Counted from the stretch's first letter, positions 1 to 11,719 are shown. The stretch is DNA of 64,000 nucleotides from Diadema setosum (GCA_033980235.1 CM067065.1:28026655-28090654), one strand, 5' to 3'. Translations and numbers: made by a program. The notes: generated from the sequence alone by a model not told the origin.

Positions 1-83
1 AAGGTATTATTTTGTACTTTATGACAGAGACCGTACTTCAAAATGTTCAAAAATGGACTTATCGGATTTTGCGAACTCTTCAT
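1..83. mobile_element. Palindromic MITE (family M), right part
   Basis: End of the ~250 bp family M element, which continues left of the window. The terminal inverted repeat has a 4 bp deletion compared with 23573-23821. Confidence 0.75.
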
Positions 84-1328
84 ATTACACTCTGACTGTC
101 GTGTAATTATCCCCTTTTTCTTTTCTTTTTTCCCCTTTGTTCTTATTACATAGAGTGGTGGCATACATTGATTTAGATATTGAAGTGAAAATAAGATAAT
201 TTTGGCTATCATTCATTTATTTATTGTATTGTATTTTAATAATGTGATGTTTGTATTATTGGTCTGCTCTGATAATGTGTATTTGTATTTTTTACAACTT
301 ATTGCATATGTGTACGGGAATGCATTACATGAGGGCTTACATGCCTAAGGGCAATATTAAAAATTAATTTTGTGATCCCTAGCCCATGTATTGCTTCATA
401 AATGATACTTTGTCAGACGTAATCAGTGTATTTGTGTTACTGTATCAACTGTGTTATATTAATTTATGCTATGTTATTGTTATTGTCATTCCCATTTGGC
501 TGAATAAATGATAATAATAACAATAATAATAACAATAATAATGTCTACCTGAACTATCATCATTGATGTTCAAATAAGTGATGGATGCATTTCTTTTACT
601 TAATATCATTATTTTGCATTTTTATTGCATGGCTCCACACTAACCCATTTTCCCTACTGGTCCAAACCTTAGAATATCACGTGATATTGAAGGAAACCAG
701 AACCCATGGAGCAATGTGGATCAAGTTAAAGCAGCAAGCAGAACACATCAGTGAAAATTTCAGGAAGATTAAACAATCGATGCAAAAGTAATGAAATTCA
801 ATAGTTTGGTGTTTAAACCACTAAGATGACTACGTGAGTTTTTGATATCATGTACATAGAATATAAAGAAAATACAAAGAAAATTCAATATGTTTTCCCT
901 TTTCTAGCGTAAGGAAAAAAGCACTTGACTATAACCGCTTTCAGAAAGCAGGGGAATTAATATACCCATTACGTAATATCATTATATGAGTATGATGCTG
1001 ATTAATGTGTAATTTTTAAGAAAATTGATTTTGTAGAAGCCTCGTTATATATATTTTTTGTATTATTGTCCACAGAAAGCGTCAAAGTCTCCTTATCCAG
1101 TCATTACAACACCAAAACTTCAAGAATGAATAACGTTTGCATCGATTCTCCGATTTTCCTCAAACTTTAACTGATATTTTTCTAAAAATGTTGCTACTTT
1201 CACTCAATTTACATTGTTCTTTGGGTTTTGCTTTTCTTAAATGTTAGCAGCAACATACATGTGGTACAGCTATCCATTCCCCGTATCGGAGAACTTGACA
1301 AAATATTGCTGGAAACCTGCGATCTTAC
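84..1328. other. Intron sequence, gene 1 lectin intron
   Basis: AT-rich, with the retroelement-like tail at 480-545. No exon recognised; the 68-codon plus-strand frame at 585 carries no domain. Confidence 0.6.
480..545. repeat. LINE/SINE-like 3' tail with (ATA)n, unit A
   Basis: CATTTGGCTGAATAAATGATA followed by AAT/AAC repeats looks like a retroelement 3' tail. Copies lie at 24233-24298 and 51464-51530. Confidence 0.4.
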
Positions 1329-1646
1329 TCCAAAATCCTCCTTTATCCGTTTTGCTGTTCCAGTAGGCCTCTGAACCGGGACACGTCCAGCCGCCGTTCA
1401 CACCTAGTCCACGGCAAGCTAAGTAGATGTCATACATGCCTGGTCCCGGAGCAAAAAGATCGTCAGTGATGAGGACATTGCCGATGAAGTCATTTTCTTC
1501 TATCGAAGAGATCTCGAGCATCGCAGCCCCAGGAGCTTCTGCAGCACACTGATCGGAGTGAAACTGCCAGTTGCCGCGGGTTCCGTTGGCGGAGATCTTG
1601 TAGCAGCTCGTCTGAAACTGGGTCCAACCGGGAGGACAGAGGCTCG
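1329..1646 (-). CDS. C-type lectin domain, N-terminal exon (CTLD-N), gene 1
   Basis: A 318 bp exon encoding the first two-thirds of a C-type lectin domain. It opens with the LCPPGW...SCYKIS disulphide pair of long-form CTLDs, then the first conserved cysteine in DQCAAE, the A-x-L-x-x-I-x-S-x-E-E-N-x-F-I helix region, and an insert with an extra cysteine pair (ACRGL...WTC) where canonical domains carry WIGL. Acceptor CATGCAG, donor TGGA|GTAAGA, both phase 1. A sequon NGT is present. Its partner, the C-terminal exon, lies outside the window; by analogy the domain is completed as in gene 2. Confidence 0.88.
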
Positions 1647-2542
1647 CTGCATGTACAAATGTATAATTTATCTTTTTTGTCTTTACACTGCTTAATGAGA
1701 CGATTTTACCATGGAAATGAAATAGAAAGTCACTTTAGTAGAAGGATGGGTAATTGGAATCATGTCCATTCACGATCCCAATAGATAGAAGTATACATGG
1801 AGACAAAACCTCTTACATATACTCCTCGTCATTAAATCATTTCCACATAAGACTTTCCTGAAAAACAATAAATAAAAACTGTTAAAATGAAGGAACTGCA
1901 TTTTTTGAACATTACTGAATAGCTTGACAGACAGACAGATTAAAAAAAAAATATTCTAATATTTTTGGGCGATTTTTACACACAGCCTTCTGCTTACACT
2001 GTACTTGGGAATCTGGTAAAAATAGGTATCGTGGAACGTGCGCATGCTTTGCTACCCTCTCCCTCGTTCATTCTTCCCGTGACAGTTTAGGAACATGCCA
2101 AAATGTTTTGGCAAAATATGACATAGATGCATGACTGACTAATTAGACTTCTAAATGGGATGCCTTGTTATTATTAAGACTTGAATAAAGTATTGTATCT
2201 CAACAGGGCAGAAAATTTACTATGTATGTAATATTACCATGACATGACATTATACATTGTTCTTTTATCATGCTTAGATGAACGCGTCTCCATTGTTACG
2301 TCATTCTGCTTGGAGGTCACCGAACTTCCTAGTACTTTAACATGTTATGAGTTTGATATCTGTCTTAATACGGGGTTCACTGCACTGGAACAATAAAGAC
2401 ATTCAATACCCTGGAAAATCTTTTGGACCTACCTGCACTTACGAATGCTATAAAAAACTATATTAATGTGTAGTACAGTCATAGATAATTCCCTGAGTAC
2501 AACAGCAACAAAGTACAACTTGTCCTGGTCAACTTCTTAATT
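1647..2542. other. Intron between kringle and CTLD-N, gene 1
   Basis: AT-rich; nothing recognised beyond short CAGA repeats near 1926. Confidence 0.6.
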
Positions 2543-3912
2543 GTGGCCGTGCATCACAAAACCAACCAATTCGCACTCTTTGATTTTACATGAGATCTCA
2601 AAAATTGTGAAATGGGTCGACACAGTTAATTTTAAGCTTTCATTTTTTTTTAAAGAGCTGCTCTTTGTTTACAGTATTCTTAACCCTAACTAAGCCGGGG
2701 GGGGGGGGGGGCGCCTCGGAGCCCCCCCCCCCCCCCCCCCCCCGATGTTCCGCGCGATGTATCGCAATTGCAAACATTTATCGCCGCGACATTTCATGAC
2801 TTTTTCTTTCGAGTCTCCCGCATCTTTTGACACCAAATTTGCGACGCCCGGGCGCGCGGTTCCGAAGTTACGCATAAATATGTACTTGCATGTCAGACCA
2901 AAAATTGCTCAAAAACGTTAATTCGTGCACAATTTCAATGCAATCTGTGCTTACAGGCAAATGTCATAAAAGCATGATTATTTTGGTGTTTTTCTTTATT
3001 ACAATCAATGAATAACATAATTTTCTTGTTCGGAGCGATGTCGCGGACAAATTTCATCGAAAAAACAATGAAAAACATAAAGTCGAAAAAAAAAAGAAAT
3101 TCATAAGAAATTCCAAAAAACAATAAAATACTTCAGAATTTTTTTCTGATTTCACAATTTTTTTCATTACATTTGCTAAGGACACTAACAAGAATATTTA
3201 CACAAAAAATGTGCTTGTTTTGTGCCTTATTTTGTGATTTATACCAAATAATCTGATTTTATGCATCATCATGCATAAATTAGCATAATTTAGCATACAT
3301 GATGATTTTTTTTTTTGAAAAAAATAACTTCATGGTATTTTAGATTACATCATAGGCAATGTGTGTACCAATTTTCGTCGCGATCGCGTGGTCGACGGCC
3401 GAGATCTATCAACTACCTAAATAGCCCGGCCTAGTTAGGGTTAAGTTTGAGATCATAAAATGAATGAGAAAGTGTGTTTTCAGCCATTTTTCTACCATTT
3501 TTTGTAAAAGTAAAATCAGGGAGGTCCCTGTTCATTTCTTGAAAATCCTTAGCACACTCTTAACTTTTAGCTTTAACAACTTTTGACAGGATAATGCTAC
3601 TGCTCTGAAAGATTGGATTAATCACGGACCGAATATGTTAATAAATCGTGCTCAATATCAGCTTGATCTGATTATACCTTCATATTGCTGTTGATGCGGT
3701 AGTTTTCATCTTGTTTTTGTCCCTTTCATCGCACAGCTAACACGGCTTGGTAAAGATTAAGCGCTTGATTAGACCCCGTACTCTAGAGCCCCCTTTTCAA
3801 TTCACACTTTTCAAGAGTGTTTGCTTTCTTTCCAATCCTTCGATAGGTAAAGAGAGTCCATTTGATTTGAGTTATACATCATTTTAAAGCTTAGAGTCTG
3901 ATCTTTTAGGAT
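2543..3912. mobile_element. Repeat family X (GTGACCNTGCA), split by nested element, unit A
   Basis: Begins GTGGCCGTGCATCACAAAAC. It is interrupted by the TTAA element and resumes at 3445 with sequence matching the interior of the full element at 43964-44910 (...GCTAACACGGCTTGGTAA...). The right terminus is not recognisable. Confidence 0.72.
2680..3444. mobile_element. piggyBac-like nonautonomous element, unit A
   Basis: Flanked by TTAA; termini are CCCTAACTAAGCCGG and CCGGCCTAGTTAGGG. Terminal CCC next to a TTAA duplication is the piggyBac signature. The left end carries a long G run facing a long C run around GCGCCTCGGAGC. It is nested inside repeat family X. Confidence 0.82.
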
Positions 3913-4023
3913 CTGTAATTAGGGTTTATCATTTATACACAAGATGAGTCCATGCATAAGCTGTAATTTCCCATGTCAAACTGAATTTGGCCGAAAATTG
4001 GACTTGGGTCGTTCTTATATTCA
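3913..4023. mobile_element. GACTTGGGTCGTTC family fragment, unit A
   Basis: Right end of the family: CATGCATAAGCTGTAATTTC through GACTTGGGTCGTTCTTATAT. The left part is missing. Confidence 0.7.
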
Positions 4024-4119
4024 GGTCTTCAATTGTGTTTTAACGTTGTCCCGTATCAATAGCAACAGTGCGCTTAGAAACATCGTTAAAAAGCGCCATA
4101 TCAATGCAATAGTTATTGC

Positions 4120-4130
4120 CATTATTATTA

Positions 4131-4170
<40 letters not shown>

Positions 4171-4215
4171 TATTAGTATTATTATTGTTACCATTATTAC
4201 TATTATCATTATATT
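4120..4215. repeat. Trinucleotide microsatellite (AGT/ATT)n, unit A
   Basis: Copies at 27856-27955 and, as pure (ATT)n, at 56354-56440. Confidence 0.9.
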
Positions 4216-4381
4216 TTTTCATTACTGTATGGCAAAGCTTACAAAATTCAGAAATTAAGAAACCATTCACAAGCAAGGGAACAAAGGAGAGATTTAGAAG
4301 AAAACAAAAAAGAACAAACAAAACAGTATCAACAAAAACCAAGAAACCCATGACAAAAAAAGGGGGGGGGGGGAAACTCGC

Positions 4382-4666
4382 CTTGAGAAGCACTTGGACT
4401 GTTACAACTAACGCTAGGCGGGCCTACTGGGCAGAGCTCCCAACGAAGGCTTGGGTCCATTGTATAGCACCATGCCGATGACGCTGAGTCTGGATTCCTG
4501 CAGTAGTTGTGCTCGCCGAGACCTGCGTTCGGATAATTTTCTGGTGTTTTCGCGTGAGTATGCGGAGACTGCTCGGTCCACATCTGGCAGGGGATGCCAC
4601 TCAGCGTTTGATTGATAACGCCGCGGTAGTCGGCGGCGTCATCCAGCACATAGCATTCGCTGGGTG
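4382..4666 (-). CDS. Kringle domain exon, gene 1
   Basis: A 285 bp exon encoding one complete kringle. The six cysteines sit in diagnostic contexts (SECY, IPCQMW, HNYCRNPD, AWCYT, WELCP, VSC), and the family hallmark PENYPNAGL is present. Kringles are disulphide-looped protein- or ligand-binding modules. The acceptor TTTGTCAG is followed by phase-1 sequence. The best donor is non-canonical, CAAG|GCGAGT, which keeps phase 1; the nearest downstream GT would break phase. One sequon (NQT) lies in the first loop. The apparent leader of repeated Val-Cys-Leu just upstream is the translated polypyrimidine tract of the intron, not a signal peptide. Confidence 0.9.
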
Positions 4667-5996
4667 CTGACAAACGTGATCCGAATGCCAAAAATAGGCA
4701 GACAAACAAACAGACAGACAAACAAACGTACATTAGTGGCATTATATGCTTAAGGAAAGGATATATGTTTATGAAAACTTTGAGCCAAAATGTCAACATT
4801 TTATTATGAAAATAGTTGAATATTGAATGACATACTAGAACATCATATTGGAGAGAAACCTTTCGAACCCATTGACTTGCAAATAGCTTCACTTCCCATT
4901 GCAGTATACAAGCGTTTTGTTAAATATATATATTTATATCTATATATATATATATATATATATTGTAGAAAATCTGGCCTAAGAACATATCATGTAAAAA
5001 AAATACAAACATTACCACATGAGGAACATTGTCTATGGGTATGAAAAAAAAAATTACCACAACAAAAGGATCCTAAAATCGCTGACGGCTGAGGCGACAA
5101 AATCGAGTAAAAAGTCACATTATCAAAATCGGTCAAAACAATCGGATTTCTTTGTTTGGCATAATTTTCTAGTCTAATGTTTTGTCTATCATCTGCCGAA
5201 ATATGGAAGCTAAATGATCAAATGAAAGGCAAGAAATCAGCGTTTTGTTTGCCATGATTTTCCAACATTCAACGTTACAGAAACGTGTCGGAAGATTTGG
5301 ATTTAGGGCCACAACTAGACTCCACCCCTAGCAACGAGAGAGTGATCTTATTGATCAGTGCGTGGCGTCCTGATTATTGATTGGTCGTGCATAGACCGCT
5401 GGCGCTGAGCTTGAATGAACGTCATGGAGGTCTCTACTAGCATACCTTCTATTTTCAAGGGGTGAAAACTGTCTCGCCTCCCCTTGATCATGTTAGCGTC
5501 GGAAGAAAAACTTTCAAGACGTTTTTTCTCGAAACACTGATTTCCTCAACCACTTGACATGCGCTAAAAAAACAATCATCGATATCTCCACAACCGAGTA
5601 CTTTTATGAGTTGCGGTATATATGAAATTAAAGAAAAAGAGTAAGGTAATAATAATATGTCATTTTCAGAAAGTTTTCCTCCCCGACTTTTGGATGCTGT
5701 AGCGGGTCTCGGGGCCTTACACCTGTTCATGTGAATAGAAACGAGGGTGAGAGAGAAGGGGAAAGGACTTCTCTTACGAAGATGTATGAAGAGTTGGACT
5801 AAAATATAAATGCTCATGTTTTGTTTTCAAGTACTGCCATCTGCTTACTGTTTGTTAACATGTCTATTACCGGGGAGGCAAAATGGAATAACTCTTTTTA
5901 ATAACAACGGATGTAAAAGTGACAATGCTGTATCTTTGATAAGTAGACGTTAAAAAAAATTCCACCCAAAAATATTAACACTAATACTAATATATA
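4667..5996. other. Intron between EGF1 and kringle, gene 1
   Basis: Holds a (TA)n tract and a 109-codon minus frame (5488-5817) repeated in units B and C, but frameshifted in C and without a known domain. Confidence 0.55.
4923..4965. repeat. (TA)n microsatellite, unit A
   Basis: Expanded at 28661-28713, contracted at 57192-57204. Confidence 0.9.
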
Positions 5997-6246
5997 TGAA
6001 GGGTTTGTTTGCAAAAACCCATAAGTCCATTTTTGAAGATTTTGAAGTACGATCTCTGTCATAAAGTACAAAATAATACCTTTTAAATGATATATTGGTC
6101 ACTACATATAGAGGTATATTTTTGAAGTTATGGTCAAAAGAAGCACAAATTTTCTTATTATTCTCTTTATTTTTCTTGACCTTTAATCGCAAATATCTCC
6201 GTTTGGCAAATATGGCCTTATCGGTTTTTGCAAACAAACTCTTCAT
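5997..6246. mobile_element. Palindromic MITE (family M), unit A copy
   Basis: About 250 bp bounded by inverted termini of the form GAAGRGTTTGTTTGC and its complement GCAAACAAACTCTTC. It lies next to (TA)n. No coding capacity beyond shadow frames. Confidence 0.85.
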
Positions 6247-6253
6247 ATATATG

Positions 6254-6297
<44 letters not shown>

Positions 6298-6312
6298 TGT
6301 GCGTGTGTGTGT

Positions 6313-6343
<31 letters not shown>
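6247..6343. repeat. (TA)n then (GT)n microsatellites, unit A
   Basis: Lies between a family M MITE and a family X element. Unit B copy 29999-30095; unit C copy 58226-58304. Confidence 0.9.
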
Positions 6344-6345
<2 letters not shown>

Positions 6346-7029
6346 CCCTGCACCACAAAACCAACAAAAAGTCGCCAGTTATGAGTAATCTGGCACATTC
6401 TGAAAGAGCAGACTCTAAGCTTCAAAATATTGTATAACTCATTTCAAATAGATATATCTAACCTGCATAAATATAAGAAAGAAGGTCCACATTCTGGGAA
6501 AGTTTGAACTGAGAAAAGAGGCTCTAAAGTACAGGGCCTATTCAAGCGCTTAATATTTACTAAGTGGTGCTACCTGTGCCACAAATGGGACAAAAACATG
6601 GTGTAATTCACTGTAGCAACGTCAATGAAGGGATAATCAGATTAAGTTGAAATTAAGTGTGCTCTATCAACCCCTTCGGTCCATGATAAATGCCAACTTT
6701 CCGAGCAGTAGTGCTATCTTTCCAAAAGTTATTAGAGGTGAAAGTGGTGAGAGTGCAAAGGATTTTTTAAGGTGTGAAAAGGGGCCTCTAAGAAAAACCT
6801 GATTACACTTACTATACCAAAAAGGGGGATGTAGAAAAACTGCTGAAAAAGCACTTTCCCATTAAATCTATGATCCCAAACTGAAGATTAATGGAGAAGA
6901 GGAATAGCTCTTTTAGAAAATTAATTATGAAAACCTCAAAATTGGCTTGGTTGACCGGTTTACCCTTTTTTGAGTCTTCACGTAAAATCAAAGAGTACGA
7001 CATTTTGTTCGTTTTGTGATGCACGGTCT
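6342..7029. mobile_element. Repeat family X with inverted termini, unit A
   Basis: Left end GTGACCCTGCACCACAAAAC abuts (GT)n; right end is the inverted form (GTTTTGTGATGCACGGTCTC). Lies 46 bases past the donor of EGF1. Confidence 0.78.
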
Positions 7030-7075
7030 CATAATCCTTTATTCCTACTGTACAATAATTGCTCTTGAAACTCAC

Positions 7076-7228
7076 CTTCGCAGCTCACTCCGTCAGAGCC
7101 AATTTCGTACCCTTCTTCGCAGGTGCACTCATATGAAAAGCCATCAAAAATACACCCTCCGTAGAGAATGTCACAGGGAAAGTTCTCTGTAGTAACATTG
7201 CACGGGTTGGACGCATTTTGAGAAGCCA
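7076..7228 (-). CDS. EGF-like domain exon (EGF1), gene 1
   Basis: A 153 bp exon encoding one EGF-like module of about 51 residues with all six cysteines, in the contexts NPC, FPC, GGC, YEC, TC and SC. The acceptor is a polypyrimidine tract ending ACGACAG, and the donor is GAAG|GTGAGT. Both boundaries are phase 1. Two N-glycosylation sequons (NAS, NVT) precede the second cysteine. No clear calcium-binding EGF consensus is seen. The encoded protein is identical to the copy at 30829-30981, while flanking intron sequence shows small differences. It should be the first extracellular module after the missing signal peptide, followed by the kringle exon at 4666. Confidence 0.88.
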
Positions 7229-8231
7229 CTGTCGTAAAAGACAAAATACAACATAAAATACGGTCAATAATTGCAATGTACTTCGTCTGACACTTCTAGT
7301 ACTATTTTGTTAACGGCAGATTCTGGAAAATCCCATTCCAAACTTCAGAATAATATACAACGTAATACAAATAGATTGTCCAAACCTACTTAGATAATGA
7401 ACCGAAAGTACATATCCTGAGGGAAATGGTTACTGAGAAAGAAGGCTTTGAAATTTGAGTCTATTGAACAAGTTTTTGTAAAGGAACCTGGTTACCTGCG
7501 TATCCAGTTTTTGGGTATTCCAGAATTCAATATGGAAAAGATAACGTGATAAACCCCATCAAGCTTAGAAATTAACTGAATGAGACACAGATCAGGATGC
7601 AAATAGCAAGGGGAACCACACTGAAAGATCACAGAATAAAGCGTTAATTCTGCACACTATGTTACTCTATTCATGACTTGAACTAACTTTCAACTAGAAG
7701 CATTTTTCAAAAGTTATCACAGTTGAAAGTGATGAATGTGTCAACGTTTTTTTTTTTTTTTTTTGTTAACAAAAAAGGGGGCCTCCAAGGCATGCCTTAT
7801 CAATCAATCTGTTCTAAATAGAAACTTTGTAGAAAAACGCAAGGGAATAATTTTCCTTCTGTTTGTTGATCTGAGGTAAAGAATTGTGTAGAAGAAAGAA
7901 ATGTTCTTTCAGAATAGTTTCAACTCGAAAATCGACTAAGGTGAACCGTTTCACAGTTTCTGAGTCTTTGCACGGAATCTTGGCATGCCACTTCATTGCA
8001 GATTTTCTGGTGTACAGTTACAAATAACAACTGTCTCTTCCTCATCATACTAAACAACAATTAACAGCTTTGTGATGATTGCAGCGATTTATGCAATGAA
8101 TCGACGATGTACATAAAACAAAGTAATCTTATCATGTAGGGTTTAACTTGCTATGTTCGCCGACTGGCTCATATTTCTTGAATTTTAGTATTACACAAAC
8201 TAAGAGATTACCGAATCACATTTCTGTCACC

Positions 8232-8289
8232 ATGTTTCCTTTCTTTGACTGGAGCAACATTGTTTTGCCTGAGCTGGCTTATCTACAAG
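8232..8289 (+). other. Plus-strand exon-like ATG to donor segment, unit A
   Basis: ATG in a good context (TCACCATGT) followed by 19 open codons and a strong donor CAAG|GTAGGT in phase 1. The 58 bp are identical at 31978-32035. No downstream partner exon was recognised on the plus strand, so this may be chance. Confidence 0.15.
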
Positions 8290-9778
8290 GTAGGTCAAGT
8301 TCGGATGGATTACCAAAATAATGAGAGTCTTGATTATTTTTTTTTATAGCAAGTAAAGCATTTGTTTTTATCTTCTGCCTGTGCACATACATGTTCTAGT
8401 TATTTATACCATTGGAGGACAGACACTACTATACCTTTAGGTCTTATTGAATAAAGATATATAAACTGATAAACCAACGGATGTTTATTACCAAAATGCA
8501 AACATGGGAGGACAGGACAAATGTAGTTGAATTATGAAAGAAAATGCAAATACACATACAAAGATGTACATTTACATTATGCAGAAATACGATAAAATAG
8601 ATTGTCTCCGAGATCATAAGCCAGTAAACTTCTACCAATTTATATCATGTTTGTAATCCATGCCCATATCAAAGACTTCAATTATATACGTAAAATTGTC
8701 TACTCAATTCTTCGTTTGGGTTTCTTTGTTTTTCTTTCTTTTGTTTGTTTGTTTAAGATTACACTGGTTACCAGAAAGATGAAGAGCAGAGAACGTCCAC
8801 ATGAAGACAGTAGAAGACATGAAGGCCATTTCCCCGCATTCATCTGGTTGGAATAATAGAGATATTTATTTTGTAATTTGTGTTATGTAAGTTTAGTGTT
8901 TAAAAGGGGTTTATGACATGGTTGAAAAAACGATATATAGATATCTTATGACATTTCAACAAGCACACAACCATTTGTAAAAGAAAAAAAAAACGAAATC
9001 CAAAGCAAAGCGGTTTCATTTTCATTTTGATAAAAAGATGAATTTTGATGTCGCTTCGGAAATAACATTTATTCATTTGTATCAATCCAAATCAATTAGA
9101 AGGGACTGTATACAAATAACACGCGTCTGACGAATACAATACATTGATGTCTTTGGCAGGATGTAAAAGCATAGTTTCTATAGCTCTTCAGAAATATATC
9201 ATGATCAGACTGAGGATAATGCGCAACACACCATTCATCACAAAGTAATGATTAGCATTGTCATTCGAAGGAGAATGGGAAGAGGAATATAAAACAAATC
9301 CGATCACTTTCTAACATAAACAAAAAACAAAAACAAAAACCCATAAACAAACAAACAAACAAACGTGAAATGTTAATAGATTCTAAAAATATGGATAGAA
9401 TTCCACGCGCTTTAATTGTTCTTTGTCAGTAGTACAATGAAGATTACGCTAATGCCCTGTATTAAAATGAACTTCTCTGTGAGTGAATATGCTTACCTGT
9501 TTGACTGTTCTATTGATATCCACACGATTCCGATGTCTACTCAAGGCATATATGCATGGTATACAGCGCGAAGCAACAATCATGGTAATCTCTGGCCTTT
9601 CACTTAGCCATTCCACCTTCCCCGATTGTTGAAATGCATCTTTGCTACCAGCACTTTTAAGGAATATTTATTATTCTGCTCCGTTCACTCGCTCGTGCCA
9701 GTGTCATGACAATAATATATCGTACACATTTGTCATGGACTATTGTAATGTTATCAGCGTATGAGCAGTGCACAAAGC

Positions 9779-9779
<1 letters not shown>

Positions 9780-9825
<46 letters not shown>
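9780..9825. repeat. (CA)n microsatellite, unit A
   Basis: Shorter at 33521-33554 in unit B. Confidence 0.92.
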
Positions 9826-9831
<6 letters not shown>

Positions 9832-10230
9832 GTTCAGAGTTGTCGATTTTCCCAAATTGATATCTCGACTGTGATTTGCCGAAAGCACAACTATAGGGAT
9901 TAACAAATGAAGCAGCCGCAGACGGATGAAACGAAAATCCAGTTACAGTTAATATATTGTAACGAAAGATTATCTGCTTCCTATTAGTGGGCAGGAAACG
10001 TCCGCTATCAGTTAGAGCGTGTAGATGTACTCCAATCAACACTTTGCACCACACAACACACATCACACCAATTTAGTCTGACAGGTAGAAGAACAGCTTG
10101 AAAAGAGAGGACGCAGCATCTTCCAGACACGACAGCAAGTTTATTAGTGGCTGTGTACGTTTCTAGTCCCAAACTATTCCAGACTCACAACTCTGAATCT
10201 TTAGACGGATCCAACTATATCTTTCTACAA

Positions 10231-10800
10231 AAGGGCTTTTTACACTTGTGTTTCTTAACCCCGGACTTTCTCTGACCCAGGACTATCGTTAGTCCCGTAC
10301 CATTTTTTTTCAGCTTTTTACACTCGCCAATTAGTCCCGTACTATCTCTTGTCCGGGGCTAAGGAGAAAACTGACCTTTTTACACTCGTATTTCTTAGCC
10401 CCGGACTTTCCAAACCACATGAATATTCATGATTACGCTGTGTACTGTACACGTACACGCACGCACAGGCAGCACTTGATTACCTCGTTTCTGATTGGTC
10501 AGTGAGGGTCGGACTTCGTCTCCGTCGCTTAGCCCAGGATTATTTTTTTTTTTTCGTTTTGTTTACACTCACTGCTTGGCACCACAATTGCGGTGCTAAC
10601 CCTGCTATTTTGCAGGGCCAGATAGTACGGTACTATCGGCGGGGCTAACCCACTTTGGCAAAAACAAGGGTAAACAGAAAGTGGGCTAAGGATAGTCCCG
10701 TACCAACGGGGGGGGGGGGATTAAGCCCCCCCCCCCCCCCCCCCTTAGCCCCACCGTTGGTACGGGACTAAGCAAAAATTTACAAGTGTAAAAAGCCCTT
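10231..10800. mobile_element. Inverted-repeat element with G/C-run hairpin, unit A
   Basis: 570 bp with termini AAGGGCTTTTTACACTTG and its complement. The interior has repeated TAGTCCCGTAC and GGGGCTAAG motifs in both orientations and a G run facing a C run near 10710-10744. Superfamily not assigned. Confidence 0.78.
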
Positions 10801-11002
10801 ATGTGGTATACATCACTAGGCCTGGCTTGTGCGGCACGCCATCAAGCGCCAAGAGAGTAAAGGTACTGGGCAAAGGCTGAACCTAAGTATAGTATAAGTA
10901 TAGTATATATATAACTTTTGAAAGAGTTAGGAAGGCTAGGTACTCTCTGCCGATTAGCTATCCGTCCTGGAACATGACCCTATCAGTAGAACGAACGTCC
11001 GT

Positions 11003-11719
11003 GACAATTCCAGCGAACGTCCGTGACGTATGCAATCCCTCCGATAGGGATAACTTGTCCCGAAAGTGTCCTGTATTCTTTAAAACTTTTAGCTCCAATA
11101 GCCAAAAATACAGTTTTACAAAGTAAACAATGAGTTTAGAGCAGTAGTTTCAGAATTTTTAAGGCGTTATGTGATCATGATGAACAAACATTTGGAAATT
11201 TACTCACAATTTTACGCTTGTTTTCCCTCTAATTACACAAAAACAGCTAAACACTTAAAACAAAGTTATAGGAAAATGAAATTTTGCGTAATCTGTAACT
11301 TTTTTTCCATTTAAATTTCTTTTTAATGGGGATCTGGAGACAATTTGTACTGTTACAGGTTCTGAAAGTTTTGCTCACGGACGTTCTGTCCGAGAAAGGA
11401 AATTTCTGATAATTACAAATATATCACTGCACATAAAGTTAATGTTACTTGAAAATATTACCAAATCACCGAGCCGCTCATACCCAAAAGTGAATAATGT
11501 TCAGCACTCAATTTACTTGTAATAACAAAAGGAAAACGTTTCGGTCACGGATGTTCGTTGGTAGAATAAGTCAATGGATTACATAGTAGGAGAAAGAGGA
11601 CCAGTGCCACTTTTTAGTGACAGGTGCTCCAAGTGTTTATCTTTTGAGTATGGTAGCTGCCATCTCAAACAGAACACATCCAGTTTTGGTCTCCACAACG
11701 GACGTTCGCTGTAATTGTC
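11003..11719. mobile_element. Inverted-repeat element rich in GAACGTCCGTGA motifs, unit A
   Basis: Termini GACAATTCCAGCGAACGT and the inverted ACGTTCGCTGTAATTGTC. Further copies of the TCACGGACGTTC core lie inside (about 11374, 11542) and outside (10990, 13437, 14197). Superfamily not assigned. Confidence 0.6.

Larger units (their letters stand above)
1329..7228 (-). other. Gene 1 (partial): EGF-kringle-CTLD receptor, 3' part beyond window
   Basis: Gene model joining exons 7228-7076 (EGF), 4666-4382 (kringle) and 1646-1329 (first half of a C-type lectin domain). All junctions are phase 1, and the order matches gene 2 exactly. The second lectin exon, the second EGF and the membrane exon would lie left of position 1. 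No signal-peptide exon was found upstream of 7228, so the 5' end is open. The join is inferred from phase and order, not from transcripts. Confidence 0.7.
7229..10230. other. Upstream region of gene 1 with no recognised exon
   Basis: AT-rich sequence with a (CA)n tract, poly-T at 7748 and the exon-like plus-strand segment at 8232. It should contain, or lead to, the missing 5' exon. Confidence 0.5.

Noticed and set aside
4040..4260. Poly-Ser, poly-Val and poly-Thr frames
   Set aside because: Six-frame translations of a trinucleotide microsatellite.
4668..4740. Leader-like Val-Cys-Leu-rich stretch before each kringle, resembling a signal peptide
   Set aside because: It translates the CAGA/CAAA-type repeat that forms the intron polypyrimidine tract; the acceptor AG lies at the kringle boundary.
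5488..5817. 109-codon minus-strand frame repeated in units A, B and C
   Set aside because: Frameshifted in unit C by a homopolymer change, no recognised domain, and wholly within an intron.
7085..7276. Minus-strand frame starting MQLLTVFYVVFCLL near EGF1
   Set aside because: It is out of frame with the EGF exon and spans the acceptor tract.
8900..9085. Hydrophobic Met-led minus-strand frame (MKMKPLCFGFRFFFLLQ) as signal peptide
   Set aside because: Hydrophobicity comes from a poly-A/T tract and no usable phase 1 donor follows.
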